This document shows positions 6,765 to 14,711 of a stretch of 15,177 bases of DNA, piece after piece. The stretch's first letter is position 1. Each line of letters begins with the position of its first letter. The notes beneath the pieces are model-generated. The model was not told the origin of the DNA, searched no databases, and saw only the letters and a program-made list of their open reading frames with translations. The DNA lies in contig JALHSW010000319.1 of NCBI GenBank assembly GCA_022865365.1, positions 1 to 15,177 on the forward strand, given 5' to 3'. The stretch comes from Acidimicrobiia bacterium. Its GTDB lineage: Bacteria; Actinomycetota; Acidimicrobiia; IMCC26256; PALSA-555. The position numbers and the translations under genes were made by a program.

Positions 6765-6789
6765 TCGGACAGTAGTGGCGTGTGTCCGA
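6765..6789. promoter_or_regulatory. Inverted repeat TCGGACA-N11-TGTCCGA, candidate operator
   Basis: Perfect 7-bp arms at 6765-6771 and 6783-6789 flank 11 bases in the 132-bp gap between the divergent DUF167 and ThDP-enzyme genes. Centre-to-centre arm spacing is 18 bp, near two helical turns, which suits a dimeric regulator. There is no T-run, and it lies just upstream of the DUF167 start, so a terminator is unlikely. Confidence 0.4.
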
Positions 6790-6891
6790 CCCGGTGTTCA
6801 TGGATCGGTAAAGGGGGGCGCGAGGGCGTCGAACCGGATGGCGAAACTCGGGACCTTCTGCCCTGGGTTGCGGCGACCGACTTGAGGCAGA

Positions 6892-8643
6892 GTGGCGGGC
6901 GTGGCGGACGAGATGAGCGGCATGAGCCTTTCCGGAGGCGAGCTGTTGGTTCGGAGCCTGCACGCGCAGGGCGTGCGCCACCTCTGGGCGATCCCCGACG
7001 GTACGTACATGCCGGTGATGGAGGCGCTCGAGCGCCTCGGTCTTGAGTTGGACATGGAGCTCGTCGTCTTCGACCACGAGGCGGCCGCGGCGCACGCGGC
7101 CGACGCGTACACACGCATCACCGGCGGGCCCGCTGTCGTGCTCGCGTGCGCGGGGCCGGGTGCGGCGAACCTCGTATCGGGCATCGCGTGCGCGGCCGAC
7201 GAGGGCAGCCCCGTGATCGCGATCACCACCGCACGCCGCGCCGACATCGACTACCCCCACCTCGGCGGCATGCAGGTGCTGGACCAAACCGGCTACTTCG
7301 CCCCGGTCACCAAGTGGAGCACCGAGGTCAACCACTGGAAGCGGATCCCCGATGTGGTGCGCCACGCGTTCCGCGTCGCGCGTGAGGGTAGGCCCGGCCC
7401 GGTGCACTTCGAGATCCCCGAGGACGTGCTGCGCGCCACCGGCGAGCTCGCCGACGCACCCGTGTGGCCCGGCGAGCAGACCGGAGCCACGGCCTCGGTC
7501 GGCGGCGATGCCGGCGCGGTGCGCGACGCGGCGCATCGCCTCGTCGACGCGACGTTTCCGGTGATCCACTGCGGTGGCGGCACCTGGCGCTCCGGCGCGT
7601 CGGACGCGGTGGGCGCGCTGGCCGAACATCTCGGCTGCCTGGTCACGACGTGGCCCGGATCACGGGGGGTGCTCCCCGACGGCCATCCGCTGGGCGCGCC
7701 GCCGGTCTCCCCCGTCGCCGCGCTCGCGAAGAACGAGGCCGACGTCGTGCTCGTCGTGGGCTCTCGCCTCGGCGAGCTCGACCTCTGGGGCCGGCCACCG
7801 CTGTGGCGCAGCTCTGACGATCAAGCGTTGGTCCAGATCGATTCCGACGCCAGGAACCTCGGCCTGAACCGTCCGGTCGACGTGGGCATCGTCGGCGACG
7901 CGCGCGCCGTCGTGGGCCAGGTCTTCGACGAGGTGCGGACCCTGACGCCGGCGCGGCCTCCCCACCCGAAGCTCGAGGAGCTCCGGGCGTTCGAGCGCGA
8001 CTGGCGCGCCGAGCTCGACGCGCTCGTCGCCGACTTCACGCGCGCGCCGATGGTGCCGGGGCAGATCTTCGAGGTATGCAACGACGTGTTCCCCGACGAC
8101 GCGGTGTTCGTGCAGGACGGTGGCAACACCTGCTTGTGGGCCGCGCACTACCACCGCGCCCGCGGCGAACGTCAGGTGCTCTGGACCTCGAACGCCGGTC
8201 ACCTCGGCACCGGGCTCCCGTTCGCGCTCGGCGCCAAGCTCGCTGCTCCCGAACGCCCGGTGTACTGCGTGAGCGGCGACTCGGCCTTCCGCTTCAACAT
8301 CCAGGAGCTCGAGACCGCGGCGCGCCTCGGGCTCGCGGTCGTGGTCGTCGTGGTGGTCGACGGCGCCTGGGGCATGGAGAAGGCAGCCCAGCTGCGCTCC
8401 TGGGGTCGTGACGCACCGTGGTTCGGCATCGACCACTCCCTGGTGCGCTTCGACCGGGTGGCCGAGGCGTTCGGCTGTCACGGTGAGCACGCCGAGTCTG
8501 CCGACGAGCTTCGCGGCGCGCTCGAACGAGCCATCGCGAGCGGTCGCCCTGCGGTCGTGCACGCCGTCGTCGACCCGGCCGCGAACGTCACCCCGCCCGG
8601 AACCGACGTGTGGGCGATGGCCCGCGGCGGCGTCGGACGCTAG
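6892..8643 (+). CDS. Thiamine-diphosphate-dependent enzyme (acetolactate synthase large-subunit-like)
   Basis: This 583-residue protein has the three-domain plan of the ThDP decarboxylase/carboligase superfamily. The N-terminal PYR domain carries the likely catalytic E63 (FDHEAAAAHAADAYTR) and a CAGPGAANLVSGI segment. The middle domain has GGGTWRSGA and VVLVVGSRLGE. In the C-terminal PP domain (about 380-550), the usual GDG-X24-NN cofactor motif reads G462-D463-S464, 24 residues, then V489-D490 (VDGAWG). No small regulatory subunit gene is adjacent, so it is unlikely to be the branched-chain biosynthetic acetolactate synthase; a catabolic carboligase or decarboxylase is more likely. It is followed after 24 bp by an SDR, probably in one operon. 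The start is uncertain: GTG 6892 follows GAGG at 4 bp, while GTG 6901, ATG 6913 and ATG 6922 are in frame. Confidence 0.9.
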   Translation: MAGVADEMSGMSLSGGELLVRSLHAQGVRHLWAIPDGTYMPVMEALERLGLELDMELVVFDHEAAAAHAADAYTRITGGPAVVLACAGPGAANLVSGIACAADEGSPVIAITTARRADIDYPHLGGMQVLDQTGYFAPVTKWSTEVNHWKRIPDVVRHAFRVAREGRPGPVHFEIPEDVLRATGELADAPVWPGEQTGATASVGGDAGAVRDAAHRLVDATFPVIHCGGGTWRSGASDAVGALAEHLGCLVTTWPGSRGVLPDGHPLGAPPVSPVAALAKNEADVVLVVGSRLGELDLWGRPPLWRSSDDQALVQIDSDARNLGLNRPVDVGIVGDARAVVGQVFDEVRTLTPARPPHPKLEELRAFERDWRAELDALVADFTRAPMVPGQIFEVCNDVFPDDAVFVQDGGNTCLWAAHYHRARGERQVLWTSNAGHLGTGLPFALGAKLAAPERPVYCVSGDSAFRFNIQELETAARLGLAVVVVVVVDGAWGMEKAAQLRSWGRDAPWFGIDHSLVRFDRVAEAFGCHGEHAESADELRGALERAIASGRPAVVHAVVDPAANVTPPGTDVWAMARGGVGR

Positions 8644-8667
8644 GCGTAGTTGTCAGGGAGGTTGCCG

Positions 8668-9504
8668 GTGGAGCAGCTCACGGGAAAGGTCGCCGTCGTC
8701 ACCGGCGCCGCGAGCGGGATCGGTCTCGCGCTCGCACGGGCGTTCGCGTCGGAGGGGATGCGCCTCGTGCTCGCCGACGTCGAGGAAGACGCGCTCGGCA
8801 CGGCGGTCGACGATCTCGCCGCGACCGGCGTCGAAGCAATCGGGGTGCAGACCGACGTGTCGCTCGCCGAGTCGGTCGAAGCCCTCGCGGCGCGCACCCG
8901 GGAGCGGTTCGGGGCGGCGCACGTCGTGTGCAACAACGCCGGCGTCGCGACCCCCGGCGACCCGTGGGTCGGCCCGGTCTCGCTCTGGGAGTGGATGTTC
9001 GCGGTGAACGTGTGGGGAGTCGTGCACGGGATCCGGACGTTCCTCCCGATGCTCCTCGCGCAGGGCGAAGGCCACTTCGTGAACACCGCGTCGGCTGCAG
9101 GATTGCGCGCCCGACCGCACCTCGCGCCCTACATCGCGTCGAAGTACGCGGTCGTGGGGCTCAGCGAGTCACTGTTCCTCGACCTCGCGGAGAGTGCGCC
9201 CGGCGTCGGGGTGTCGGTGGTGTGCCCGACGTGGGTGCGCACGCGCATCGTCGACGGCGCCCGGAACTGGCTCCCCCGCTTCGGGGCCGCACCGGAGCGC
9301 AGCGAGGACGAGCAGGCGCTCCATGAGCTTGCCTCAGCCGCGCTCGCCGATGGCGCGGATCCCGCGAATATCGCGAGCGAGGTCGTCGACGCCGTGCACA
9401 CCGGTCGATTCTGGGTGATCCCGGACCGGTCCGTCCTCGACGAGGTGGAGCAGCGCGCCGAGGGCGCCCGCGGCGGCCGCAACCCGTCGCGGCCGAGCCT
9501 CTGA
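8668..9504 (+). CDS. Short-chain dehydrogenase/reductase (SDR)
   Basis: This is a 278-residue classical SDR. The start GTG 8668 is 6 bp after AGGGAGG. The cofactor loop TGAASGIG lies at 12-19, NNAG at 89-92, the structural N114 in FAVNVWG, and the catalytic S142, Y155 and K159 (YIASK) are all present. An aspartate at the end of beta-2 (VLADVEED, D37) favours NAD(H) over NADP(H). It catalyses reversible alcohol/carbonyl oxidoreduction; the substrate is not evident. The position 24 bp behind the ThDP enzyme suggests it acts on a ketone, aldehyde or acyloin from that reaction. The C-terminus is somewhat extended (to about residue 278), with a charged, glycine- and arginine-rich tail. It converges on the acyltransferase gene, leaving 18 bp between stops. 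Confidence 0.95.
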   Translation: MEQLTGKVAVVTGAASGIGLALARAFASEGMRLVLADVEEDALGTAVDDLAATGVEAIGVQTDVSLAESVEALAARTRERFGAAHVVCNNAGVATPGDPWVGPVSLWEWMFAVNVWGVVHGIRTFLPMLLAQGEGHFVNTASAAGLRARPHLAPYIASKYAVVGLSESLFLDLAESAPGVGVSVVCPTWVRTRIVDGARNWLPRFGAAPERSEDEQALHELASAALADGADPANIASEVVDAVHTGRFWVIPDRSVLDEVEQRAEGARGGRNPSRPSL

Positions 9505-9522
9505 CGCGACACCGGCGACGGT

Positions 9523-10860
9523 TCAGTCGGCCACGAGCTCCGATTTCGGCTGCAGTGGTCGCCCGGCGGCGCGTGCCGCGAGCATGCCGAGGACGACGAG
9601 GATGATGCCGAGTCCGGGCGTGAGCGCCACGCCCGCGTACATCCTCGACCGGGACCACGGGAAGCCGGCCATGCCCGTTGCCGCGAGCACGAGGAATCCG
9701 ACGGCGAGGAGCACGACACCCGCCTGCCCCGCCGCAGTGCGCCATGCCCGATCCGGCGCGGGCACCTGGGGCCACTCGAGCCAGGGCACGGGCAGGTACT
9801 CGAGCGGAGCCGCCAGGCTCACGACCGTCACAACGGCGACGAGACAGACGGTCAGCTCCACGAGCGTCGTGGGCCAGAACCACACGTCTCCCACCGGTGG
9901 CCGGTCGAGGCCGAGGGCGTGCTGGGTCACGATCACCCCGATCAGCGCGGTGAGGTGCCAGAGGTAGAGGGTCATCGCGACGCCACCGAGCGCACACGCG
10001 GCGTGCCAGACCCGGACCCGATGGCAGAGCGCGTCCAGTACCGGCCACAGCGCCCCGATGACGGCGATCAACGCAACGGCGTGCAGCCCGAGCACGAGTG
10101 TGGGCGGCCCGACGTTCGAGATCTCCTCGCCGGGGAGCCCCACCATCGACGAGGGGTACGGCCCGCGCGCGACCAGGGCCAGGTTGACCGCGACGGCCCC
10201 GGCGGCCACGAGCCAGAGCAGTCGGCGGCGGGGCCCCTCGAGATCGCGCACCACAAGTCCGACGACCGCGGCAAGGAAGAAGACGAGGAAGAAGTTGAGT
10301 GACGCGACCGCATCGCCCCCACCGTGGAACCGTCCCGCGTCGACCCCGGCGACGAGGAGCACGAGCGCACCGACACTCCAGAGCCCTCCGCGCGCGACGC
10401 GCACCTGCAAGGCGGTGGTCGCGACGATGAGCACGTACACGCCCAGGAACCACAAGAGCTGGGTCGACAACCGCTCGAGCGGTCGTGCGGCAGCGTCCAT
10501 TACCGAACTCAGAACGAACACGATCGGTATCCAGATCACCAGGTAGTAGAGGACGGGCCGCGCGAGCCGGCGCGTCCGGGCCCACGTCCAGATCCGCCAC
10601 GGCTCCTGGCGCACCATCGCGGCGTTGAGGGAGCTGCGGTTCGCGATCGCGCCGGCCGCGAAGAACACCGGAATCACCTGCAGGACCCACGTGAGTGGCT
10701 CGAGCTCCGGCACGAGTCGGAGCAGGTTGTCGACGCGCGGAACGCCGCGGTTCCAGACCACGACCGCCATGAGGGTGTGTCCCACCACGACGACGGCCAG
10801 GCTGGTGCCGCGGAGCAGGTCGACGACCCGGTCACGTCCGGGCGGCGTCGCTGCTGCCAC
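9523..10860 (-). CDS. Acyltransferase-3 family membrane protein
   Basis: This is an integral membrane protein of about 445 residues with around ten hydrophobic helices. Acyltransferase-3 (PF01757) marks are the first-helix histidine H28 (VVVVGHTLM) after RDRVVDLLRG, the PVFFAAGA segment near 64-71, the basic RTRRLARP at 95-102, and the late LYLWHL with H302. Such enzymes move acyl groups from cytoplasmic donors to sugars, lipids or antibiotics at the membrane. It is the last of three leftward genes after a flavin monooxygenase and an alpha/beta hydrolase, with a 47-bp gap from the latter. The start is unsure: the frame is open well upstream into the hydrolase gene, and GTG 10860 is the first ordinary start after the hydrolase stop. 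The acceptor is unknown, and its link to the monooxygenase pathway is only positional. Confidence 0.87.
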   Translation of the reverse strand: MAAATPPGRDRVVDLLRGTSLAVVVVGHTLMAVVVWNRGVPRVDNLLRLVPELEPLTWVLQVIPVFFAAGAIANRSSLNAAMVRQEPWRIWTWARTRRLARPVLYYLVIWIPIVFVLSSVMDAAARPLERLSTQLLWFLGVYVLIVATTALQVRVARGGLWSVGALVLLVAGVDAGRFHGGGDAVASLNFFLVFFLAAVVGLVVRDLEGPRRRLLWLVAAGAVAVNLALVARGPYPSSMVGLPGEEISNVGPPTLVLGLHAVALIAVIGALWPVLDALCHRVRVWHAACALGGVAMTLYLWHLTALIGVIVTQHALGLDRPPVGDVWFWPTTLVELTVCLVAVVTVVSLAAPLEYLPVPWLEWPQVPAPDRAWRTAAGQAGVVLLAVGFLVLAATGMAGFPWSRSRMYAGVALTPGLGIILVVLGMLAARAAGRPLQPKSELVAD

Positions 10861-10907
10861 CTCGTCGGCCCGCCGCCAGATGGCGACCCCCGGGAACCGG
10901 CGGACGG

Positions 10908-11813
10908 TCAGCCGGCGGCCTCGTGGGCGAGGAGCAGCTCCCGGTAGCTGCCGGGCTCCGCGGCCGCCGCGTCCGTCGCCGCCATGAACTCGGTGAGGAT
11001 CTCGACGAACCGCTCCGGCTGCTCCGAATGCGGGAAGTGGGCCGCGCCCTCCATGATCGCGAGGTGGCTGCGCGGGATCGCGTCGTGGGCCGCGTACGCG
11101 TGACTGACCGGGATGATGTCGTCCTCGTCGCCCCAGACGATGAGCGTCGGCATCGCGGCGGCGAGGTAGAGCCGATCCAGGGCGCTCACGGTCTGACCCC
11201 CCGCGTCGATGACCGAGCGCAAGGTGTGCATGAACGCGTGGCGGTTCGGTGACTCGACGAGGGACGCATACGCCCGCCACTTCTCGTCGATGCGCGCCGA
11301 GCGGACGCCGATGCGGTGGAGCAGGTGCCGCACGTCGTTCCCCCGGTCGCGCACGAACGAGGGGAACAGGATCGGCAGCATGAGCTCGACGCCCGGCAAG
11401 GTGAACGAGCGCAGCAGCCAGCTCACTTCCCGGCCGAGACCACCGCTGCCGACGAGGACCATGCGCTCGCAGCATTCGGGGTGCTGGTAGGCGAGCTGCA
11501 TCACGACGCCGCCGCCGAACGACTGGCCCACCAGGGTGGCGCGGGGGATGCCCAGCACGCCGAGGAAGTCCCGGAGGCCGCTGGCGTACGCGCCGAGCGA
11601 GTAGTCGCCCATCGGCTTGGCCGACTCGCCGTGGCCGAGCAGGTCGGGCGCGATCACCGTGTGGTCGACGGCGAGCGCGGGCATGACCTCCTTCCAGGTG
11701 CGTGAGCTGCCGGCGATGCCGTGGACGAGGAGGATGACCGGCCCGTCACCCCCGCGGCGGTACCCGACCTCATGACCGTGGATCGACACGTGCCGGAGCG
11801 GGAACTTCGCCAT
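10908..11813 (-). CDS. Alpha/beta hydrolase (esterase-like)
   Basis: This is a 301-residue cytoplasmic alpha/beta hydrolase. The oxyanion segment LLVHGIAGSS lies at 28-37, the strand-helix turn APDLLGHGES at 55-64, the nucleophile elbow GQSFGG with S98, a catalytic acid in WGDEDDIIP (probably D231), and H259 in EGAAHFPHSE. A helical cap occupies about 130-205. No signal peptide is seen. Family members include esterases, C-C bond hydrolases, epoxide hydrolases and haloperoxidases. The gene lies 51 bp downstream of the Baeyer-Villiger-type monooxygenase, and operons of this type usually pair the ester-forming monooxygenase with an esterase that cleaves the product. That role is inferred from context. 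The ATG at 11813 has only a weak ribosome site. Confidence 0.92.
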   Translation of the reverse strand: MAKFPLRHVSIHGHEVGYRRGGDGPVILLVHGIAGSSRTWKEVMPALAVDHTVIAPDLLGHGESAKPMGDYSLGAYASGLRDFLGVLGIPRATLVGQSFGGGVVMQLAYQHPECCERMVLVGSGGLGREVSWLLRSFTLPGVELMLPILFPSFVRDRGNDVRHLLHRIGVRSARIDEKWRAYASLVESPNRHAFMHTLRSVIDAGGQTVSALDRLYLAAAMPTLIVWGDEDDIIPVSHAYAAHDAIPRSHLAIMEGAAHFPHSEQPERFVEILTEFMAATDAAAAEPGSYRELLLAHEAAG

Positions 11814-11864
11814 GGGTTCAGTCTCGTTCCTCTGGCATCGCCGGGCTGGGAGGGGCGTGCAACG

Positions 11865-13316
11865 TCACCGCGCCTCGTAGGCTTCGGCCTTCGGTGCGGC
11901 CATCTCGGCGCGGAACCGGTCGAAGGGCCACGGCCACGTGGCGGGGACGCCGCGATCGTCGAGGTACCAGCTGCGACATCCCGTGGTCCAGACGGTCTTC
12001 TTGGCCGCCTCGACGCGATCCGCCTCGTGGTGCTCCATCGCGGTGCTGGTCGCACTGATCTCGCGGCACTCGCCGGATCGGATGCGCTCGACGAGCCCCA
12101 TGATGTAGCCGAACTGCAGCTCGGCAACCTCGATGAGCGAGAAGTTGCCGACCGGTCCGTTGGGGCCGTTCAACATGAAGAAGTTCGGGAAGTCGGGGAT
12201 CGAGATCGACAGATAGGCATTCGGACGCTCGGCCCACACCTCGGCGAGCTGCGTGGCGTCGCGCCCGACGACCGACATGGGGCGCATGAAGGAGTCGACG
12301 TGGAAACCCGTCGCGAGCACCAGCACGTCGAGCTCATGCAGCACACCGTCGCTGGTGCGGATCCCGCCGGGCTCGACGCGCTCGATCCCCGCGGTGACGA
12401 GCTCGGCGTTCGGCTGCTGGATGGCCTGATAGAAGTCGCCCGAGACGACGAGCCGCTTGCACGCCGCCCGGTAGTCGGGCCGGAGCCGCTCGCGGAGCTC
12501 GGGATCGATCACGCTCTGCTCTAGGTTGTCGCGACACATGTCCTCGATCATCTTCATCTGCGGTGAGTCTGCATCGACGACGGCGTTGGCGAAGCCGTCG
12601 GCGAACATCTGCGACAGCTCGCCGTGGATCTTCTCGAGGAGCGCCGGATCGTCCCGGAACACCGCCCTCATCTCGTCGGTGTACGGCGGGTTCTCCTGGG
12701 GCATCACCCACTGCGCGGTGCGCTGGAAGAGCGAGAGGTGCTCCACCTCCTCCACGATCGCGGCGGTGATCTGCACCGCGGTGGAGCCGGTGCCGATCAC
12801 CCCGGCGCGCACGCCCGCGAGCCGGACGTCGTGGTCCCACCGCGCGCTGTGGAAGGCATGGCCCGCGAACGTCTCGAGACCTTCGATATCGGGGTAGCTC
12901 GGATGATGCAGCACACCCGTCGCGGCGATGACGACGTCGACGACGTCGCGGTGGCCGCTCGCGGTCTCGAGGTGCCAGCGGCCGTCGACGAACGCACACG
13001 ACACGATCTCGTCGCCGAAGCGGATCGACCGCTCGACGTCGTGCTCGCGTACGACCCGCTCGAAGTAGGCCTCGATCTCGTCGCCCGAGGCGTAGGGGTG
13101 GGTCCATTCGGCGTTCAGGGCGAACGAGTAGCAGTAGAGCTGGGAAGGGACGTCGCAGGCCACGCCGGGATAGGTGTTCTCGCGCCAGGTGCCGCCGACG
13201 CGGTCGGCCTTCTCGTAGATCGTGAAGTCGGTGAGCCCCGCCTCGGTGAGCTTGACCGCGCTGAGGATCCCGGCCATCCCGGCGCCGATGATCGCGAACC
13301 GCATGTCGCGGGACAT
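11865..13316 (-). CDS. Flavin-containing monooxygenase, Baeyer-Villiger type
   Basis: This 483-residue protein starts at ATG 13316, 7 bp after AGGAGG (strong site). It has an N-terminal FAD Rossmann motif (GAGMAG, 11-16) with E35 for the ribose, the GGTWRENTYPGVACDVPS segment typical of type I Baeyer-Villiger enzymes, the fingerprint F150-x-G-x-x-x-H156-x-x-x-W160-D161, and a second NADPH-binding motif (GVIGTGSTAVQ, 172-182). Type I enzymes insert one oxygen next to a ketone carbonyl, giving an ester or lactone, using NADPH and O2. FxGxxxHxxxW[PD] separates them from plain N-oxidising FMOs. The length is near the short end of the type I class. A hydrolase and an acyltransferase follow on the same strand. 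Substrate is unknown; a cyclic, aryl or terpenoid ketone is possible. Confidence 0.93.
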   Translation of the reverse strand: MSRDMRFAIIGAGMAGILSAVKLTEAGLTDFTIYEKADRVGGTWRENTYPGVACDVPSQLYCYSFALNAEWTHPYASGDEIEAYFERVVREHDVERSIRFGDEIVSCAFVDGRWHLETASGHRDVVDVVIAATGVLHHPSYPDIEGLETFAGHAFHSARWDHDVRLAGVRAGVIGTGSTAVQITAAIVEEVEHLSLFQRTAQWVMPQENPPYTDEMRAVFRDDPALLEKIHGELSQMFADGFANAVVDADSPQMKMIEDMCRDNLEQSVIDPELRERLRPDYRAACKRLVVSGDFYQAIQQPNAELVTAGIERVEPGGIRTSDGVLHELDVLVLATGFHVDSFMRPMSVVGRDATQLAEVWAERPNAYLSISIPDFPNFFMLNGPNGPVGNFSLIEVAELQFGYIMGLVERIRSGECREISATSTAMEHHEADRVEAAKKTVWTTGCRSWYLDDRGVPATWPWPFDRFRAEMAAPKAEAYEAR

Positions 13317-13474
13317 GTCTTAACCTCCTGGTGCGCCAGCGGCGCCGTCCGATGATTCTGCCCCAGTGTCGCAGCCACCGTCGCTCCCGAGGATCCGGCC
13401 TCGGCTAGGTTTGCGGCGCGTTCTCGATGGCGCTTTCACGATGGCGCGCCCCGTTTCCGCCCCGGAGGGACTCC
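13317..13474. promoter_or_regulatory. Divergent promoter region, monooxygenase operon / binding protein
   Basis: This 158-bp gap lies between two divergent, well-supported starts and must hold both promoters. A TANNNT-type -10 candidate (TAGGTT, about 13406-13411, plus strand) is present but has no good -35. A near-perfect tandem repeat sits within the binding-protein leader at 13421-13447. Confidence 0.35.
13421..13447. repeat. 13-bp tandem repeat (14-bp period) in the binding-protein leader
   Basis: TTCTCGATGGCGC at 13421-13433 is followed by TTCACGATGGCGC at 13435-13447, with one mismatch. It lies about 30-55 bp before the ATG at 13475 and upstream of its Shine-Dalgarno site. Both copies contain an ATG; only the first (13427) is in frame with the gene, and neither has a ribosome site. 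Confidence 0.7.
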
Positions 13475-14686
13475 ATGACCCGTCGTCTCCGCCTGATGCT
13501 CGCCGTCACCGCCGTGTTGGCGGTCGTCCCGCTCGTCGGGGCCGGTGGTGCCGGCGCGTCGCGCGCCGCCGCCGGATCGAAGCCGGTCGTGAAGATCGGC
13601 GTGCTCGCACCGCTCGACGCCGGGCTCACCGCGTTCGGTCAGGGGATCCGAAACTCGGTGCAGGTCGCCGTCGACCAGGCCAACAAGCGCAACGCGATCC
13701 CGGGCTGGAAGATCGAGCTCTCAGCGGTCAACGACTCGTCGGACCCGGCGACCGGTGCCGCCGCGGCAGCCACGCTCGTCGCCGACCCGGAAGTGATCGG
13801 CGTGGTGGGGCCCTACAACTCGGGTGTCGCCGAGGCGGCGCTCCCCGCGCTCGCCGCGGCCGACCTCGCGCTCGTCTCACCGTCGAACACGCTCGCCAGC
13901 CTCACCCTCGGGTCGGATCCGGCGAACCCGGTCCGCCCGTACGACACCTACTTCCGCATGGTCGCGTCCGACGCGCTCCAGGCGCCGTTCCTCGCGAAGA
14001 GCGTGTACGCGAGGGGCATCCGGAACGTCGCGGTGGTGAGCGAGACGAAGGCCGTGAGCAAGGGCCTCGCCGACGCGTTCGCGTCGGCGTTCACCGCCGA
14101 AGGTGGCACGGTGACGATCCAGCAAGTCGTCCCCGACGGCGCGACCGACTTCGCCGACTTCCTCACCGCGGCGCTTCCCGACGACCCCGACGCCATCTTC
14201 TTCGGCGGTGAGTACACGGTTGCGGCGGGACTGCGCGACCAGGCCACGACCGCCGGGTTCTCGGGACCGCTGGTCGGCGGTGACGGGATCAAGGACGACG
14301 CCTACATCGACGACGCCGGCGCCGCGAGCAAGGGAACGCTGGCGAGCACCGTGGGTACGCCGCTCGCATCGCTCACGACAGCGAAGCGCTTCCTCGCCGC
14401 GTACAAGAAGGCCGGCTTCGACACCGCTCCGACCGACTACGGCCCGTACGCGTACGACGCCGCGAACCTGCTGATCCGTACGGCAGCCGGCGCGCTCGAC
14501 GGCCAGACCAGCATCCCACCCGACGCGCGGGCGACGGTGTCGAGCGGGCTGTTGGAAGCGGATGGCCAGGGCGCCTCGGGCGCCCTCGGCTTCGACCAGC
14601 ACGGCGACACCACCCACAGCGTGTTCACGCTGTACCGCGTCTCCGGGCCCAAGGCGCGCCTCGCCTGGCTGCCGCTCACGAAGTAG
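13475..14686 (+). CDS. ABC transporter substrate-binding protein, branched-chain amino acid type (Peripla_BP_6)
   Basis: This 403-residue exported protein starts at ATG 13475, 5 bp after GGAGGG. The signal peptide RRLRLMLAVTAVLAVVPLV ends near GAGA (about residue 28), and there is no cysteine for lipid attachment. The mature protein opens VVKIGVLAPLDAG, then FGQGIRNSVQVAVDQANKR, the typical LivK/Peripla_BP_6 start. GVVGPYNSGVAEAALPALA (about 109-127), then LALVSPSNT, is the conserved ligand-cleft segment. VVSETKAVSKGLADAF and a lobe-2 FFGGEYTVAAGL follow. Such proteins bind branched-chain amino acids, amides, urea or aromatic acids. No permease or ATPase genes follow; the next gene encodes a secreted protein. 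It is transcribed away from the monooxygenase operon and may share control with it, so an organic acid or ketone-related ligand is possible but unproven. Confidence 0.92.
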   Translation: MTRRLRLMLAVTAVLAVVPLVGAGGAGASRAAAGSKPVVKIGVLAPLDAGLTAFGQGIRNSVQVAVDQANKRNAIPGWKIELSAVNDSSDPATGAAAAATLVADPEVIGVVGPYNSGVAEAALPALAAADLALVSPSNTLASLTLGSDPANPVRPYDTYFRMVASDALQAPFLAKSVYARGIRNVAVVSETKAVSKGLADAFASAFTAEGGTVTIQQVVPDGATDFADFLTAALPDDPDAIFFGGEYTVAAGLRDQATTAGFSGPLVGGDGIKDDAYIDDAGAASKGTLASTVGTPLASLTTAKRFLAAYKKAGFDTAPTDYGPYAYDAANLLIRTAAGALDGQTSIPPDARATVSSGLLEADGQGASGALGFDQHGDTTHSVFTLYRVSGPKARLAWLPLTK

Positions 14687-14711
14687 CGGCGGCGGACGGT
14701 AGGGTCGACCC

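Noticed and set aside
9161..10690. A 509-codon minus-strand open frame
   Set aside because: It spans the acyltransferase in the wrong frame and part of the SDR antisense; composition is arginine-rich with no domains.
11721..12524. A 267-codon plus-strand open frame
   Set aside because: It is antisense to the flavin monooxygenase and hydrolase, both clearly identified by motifs.
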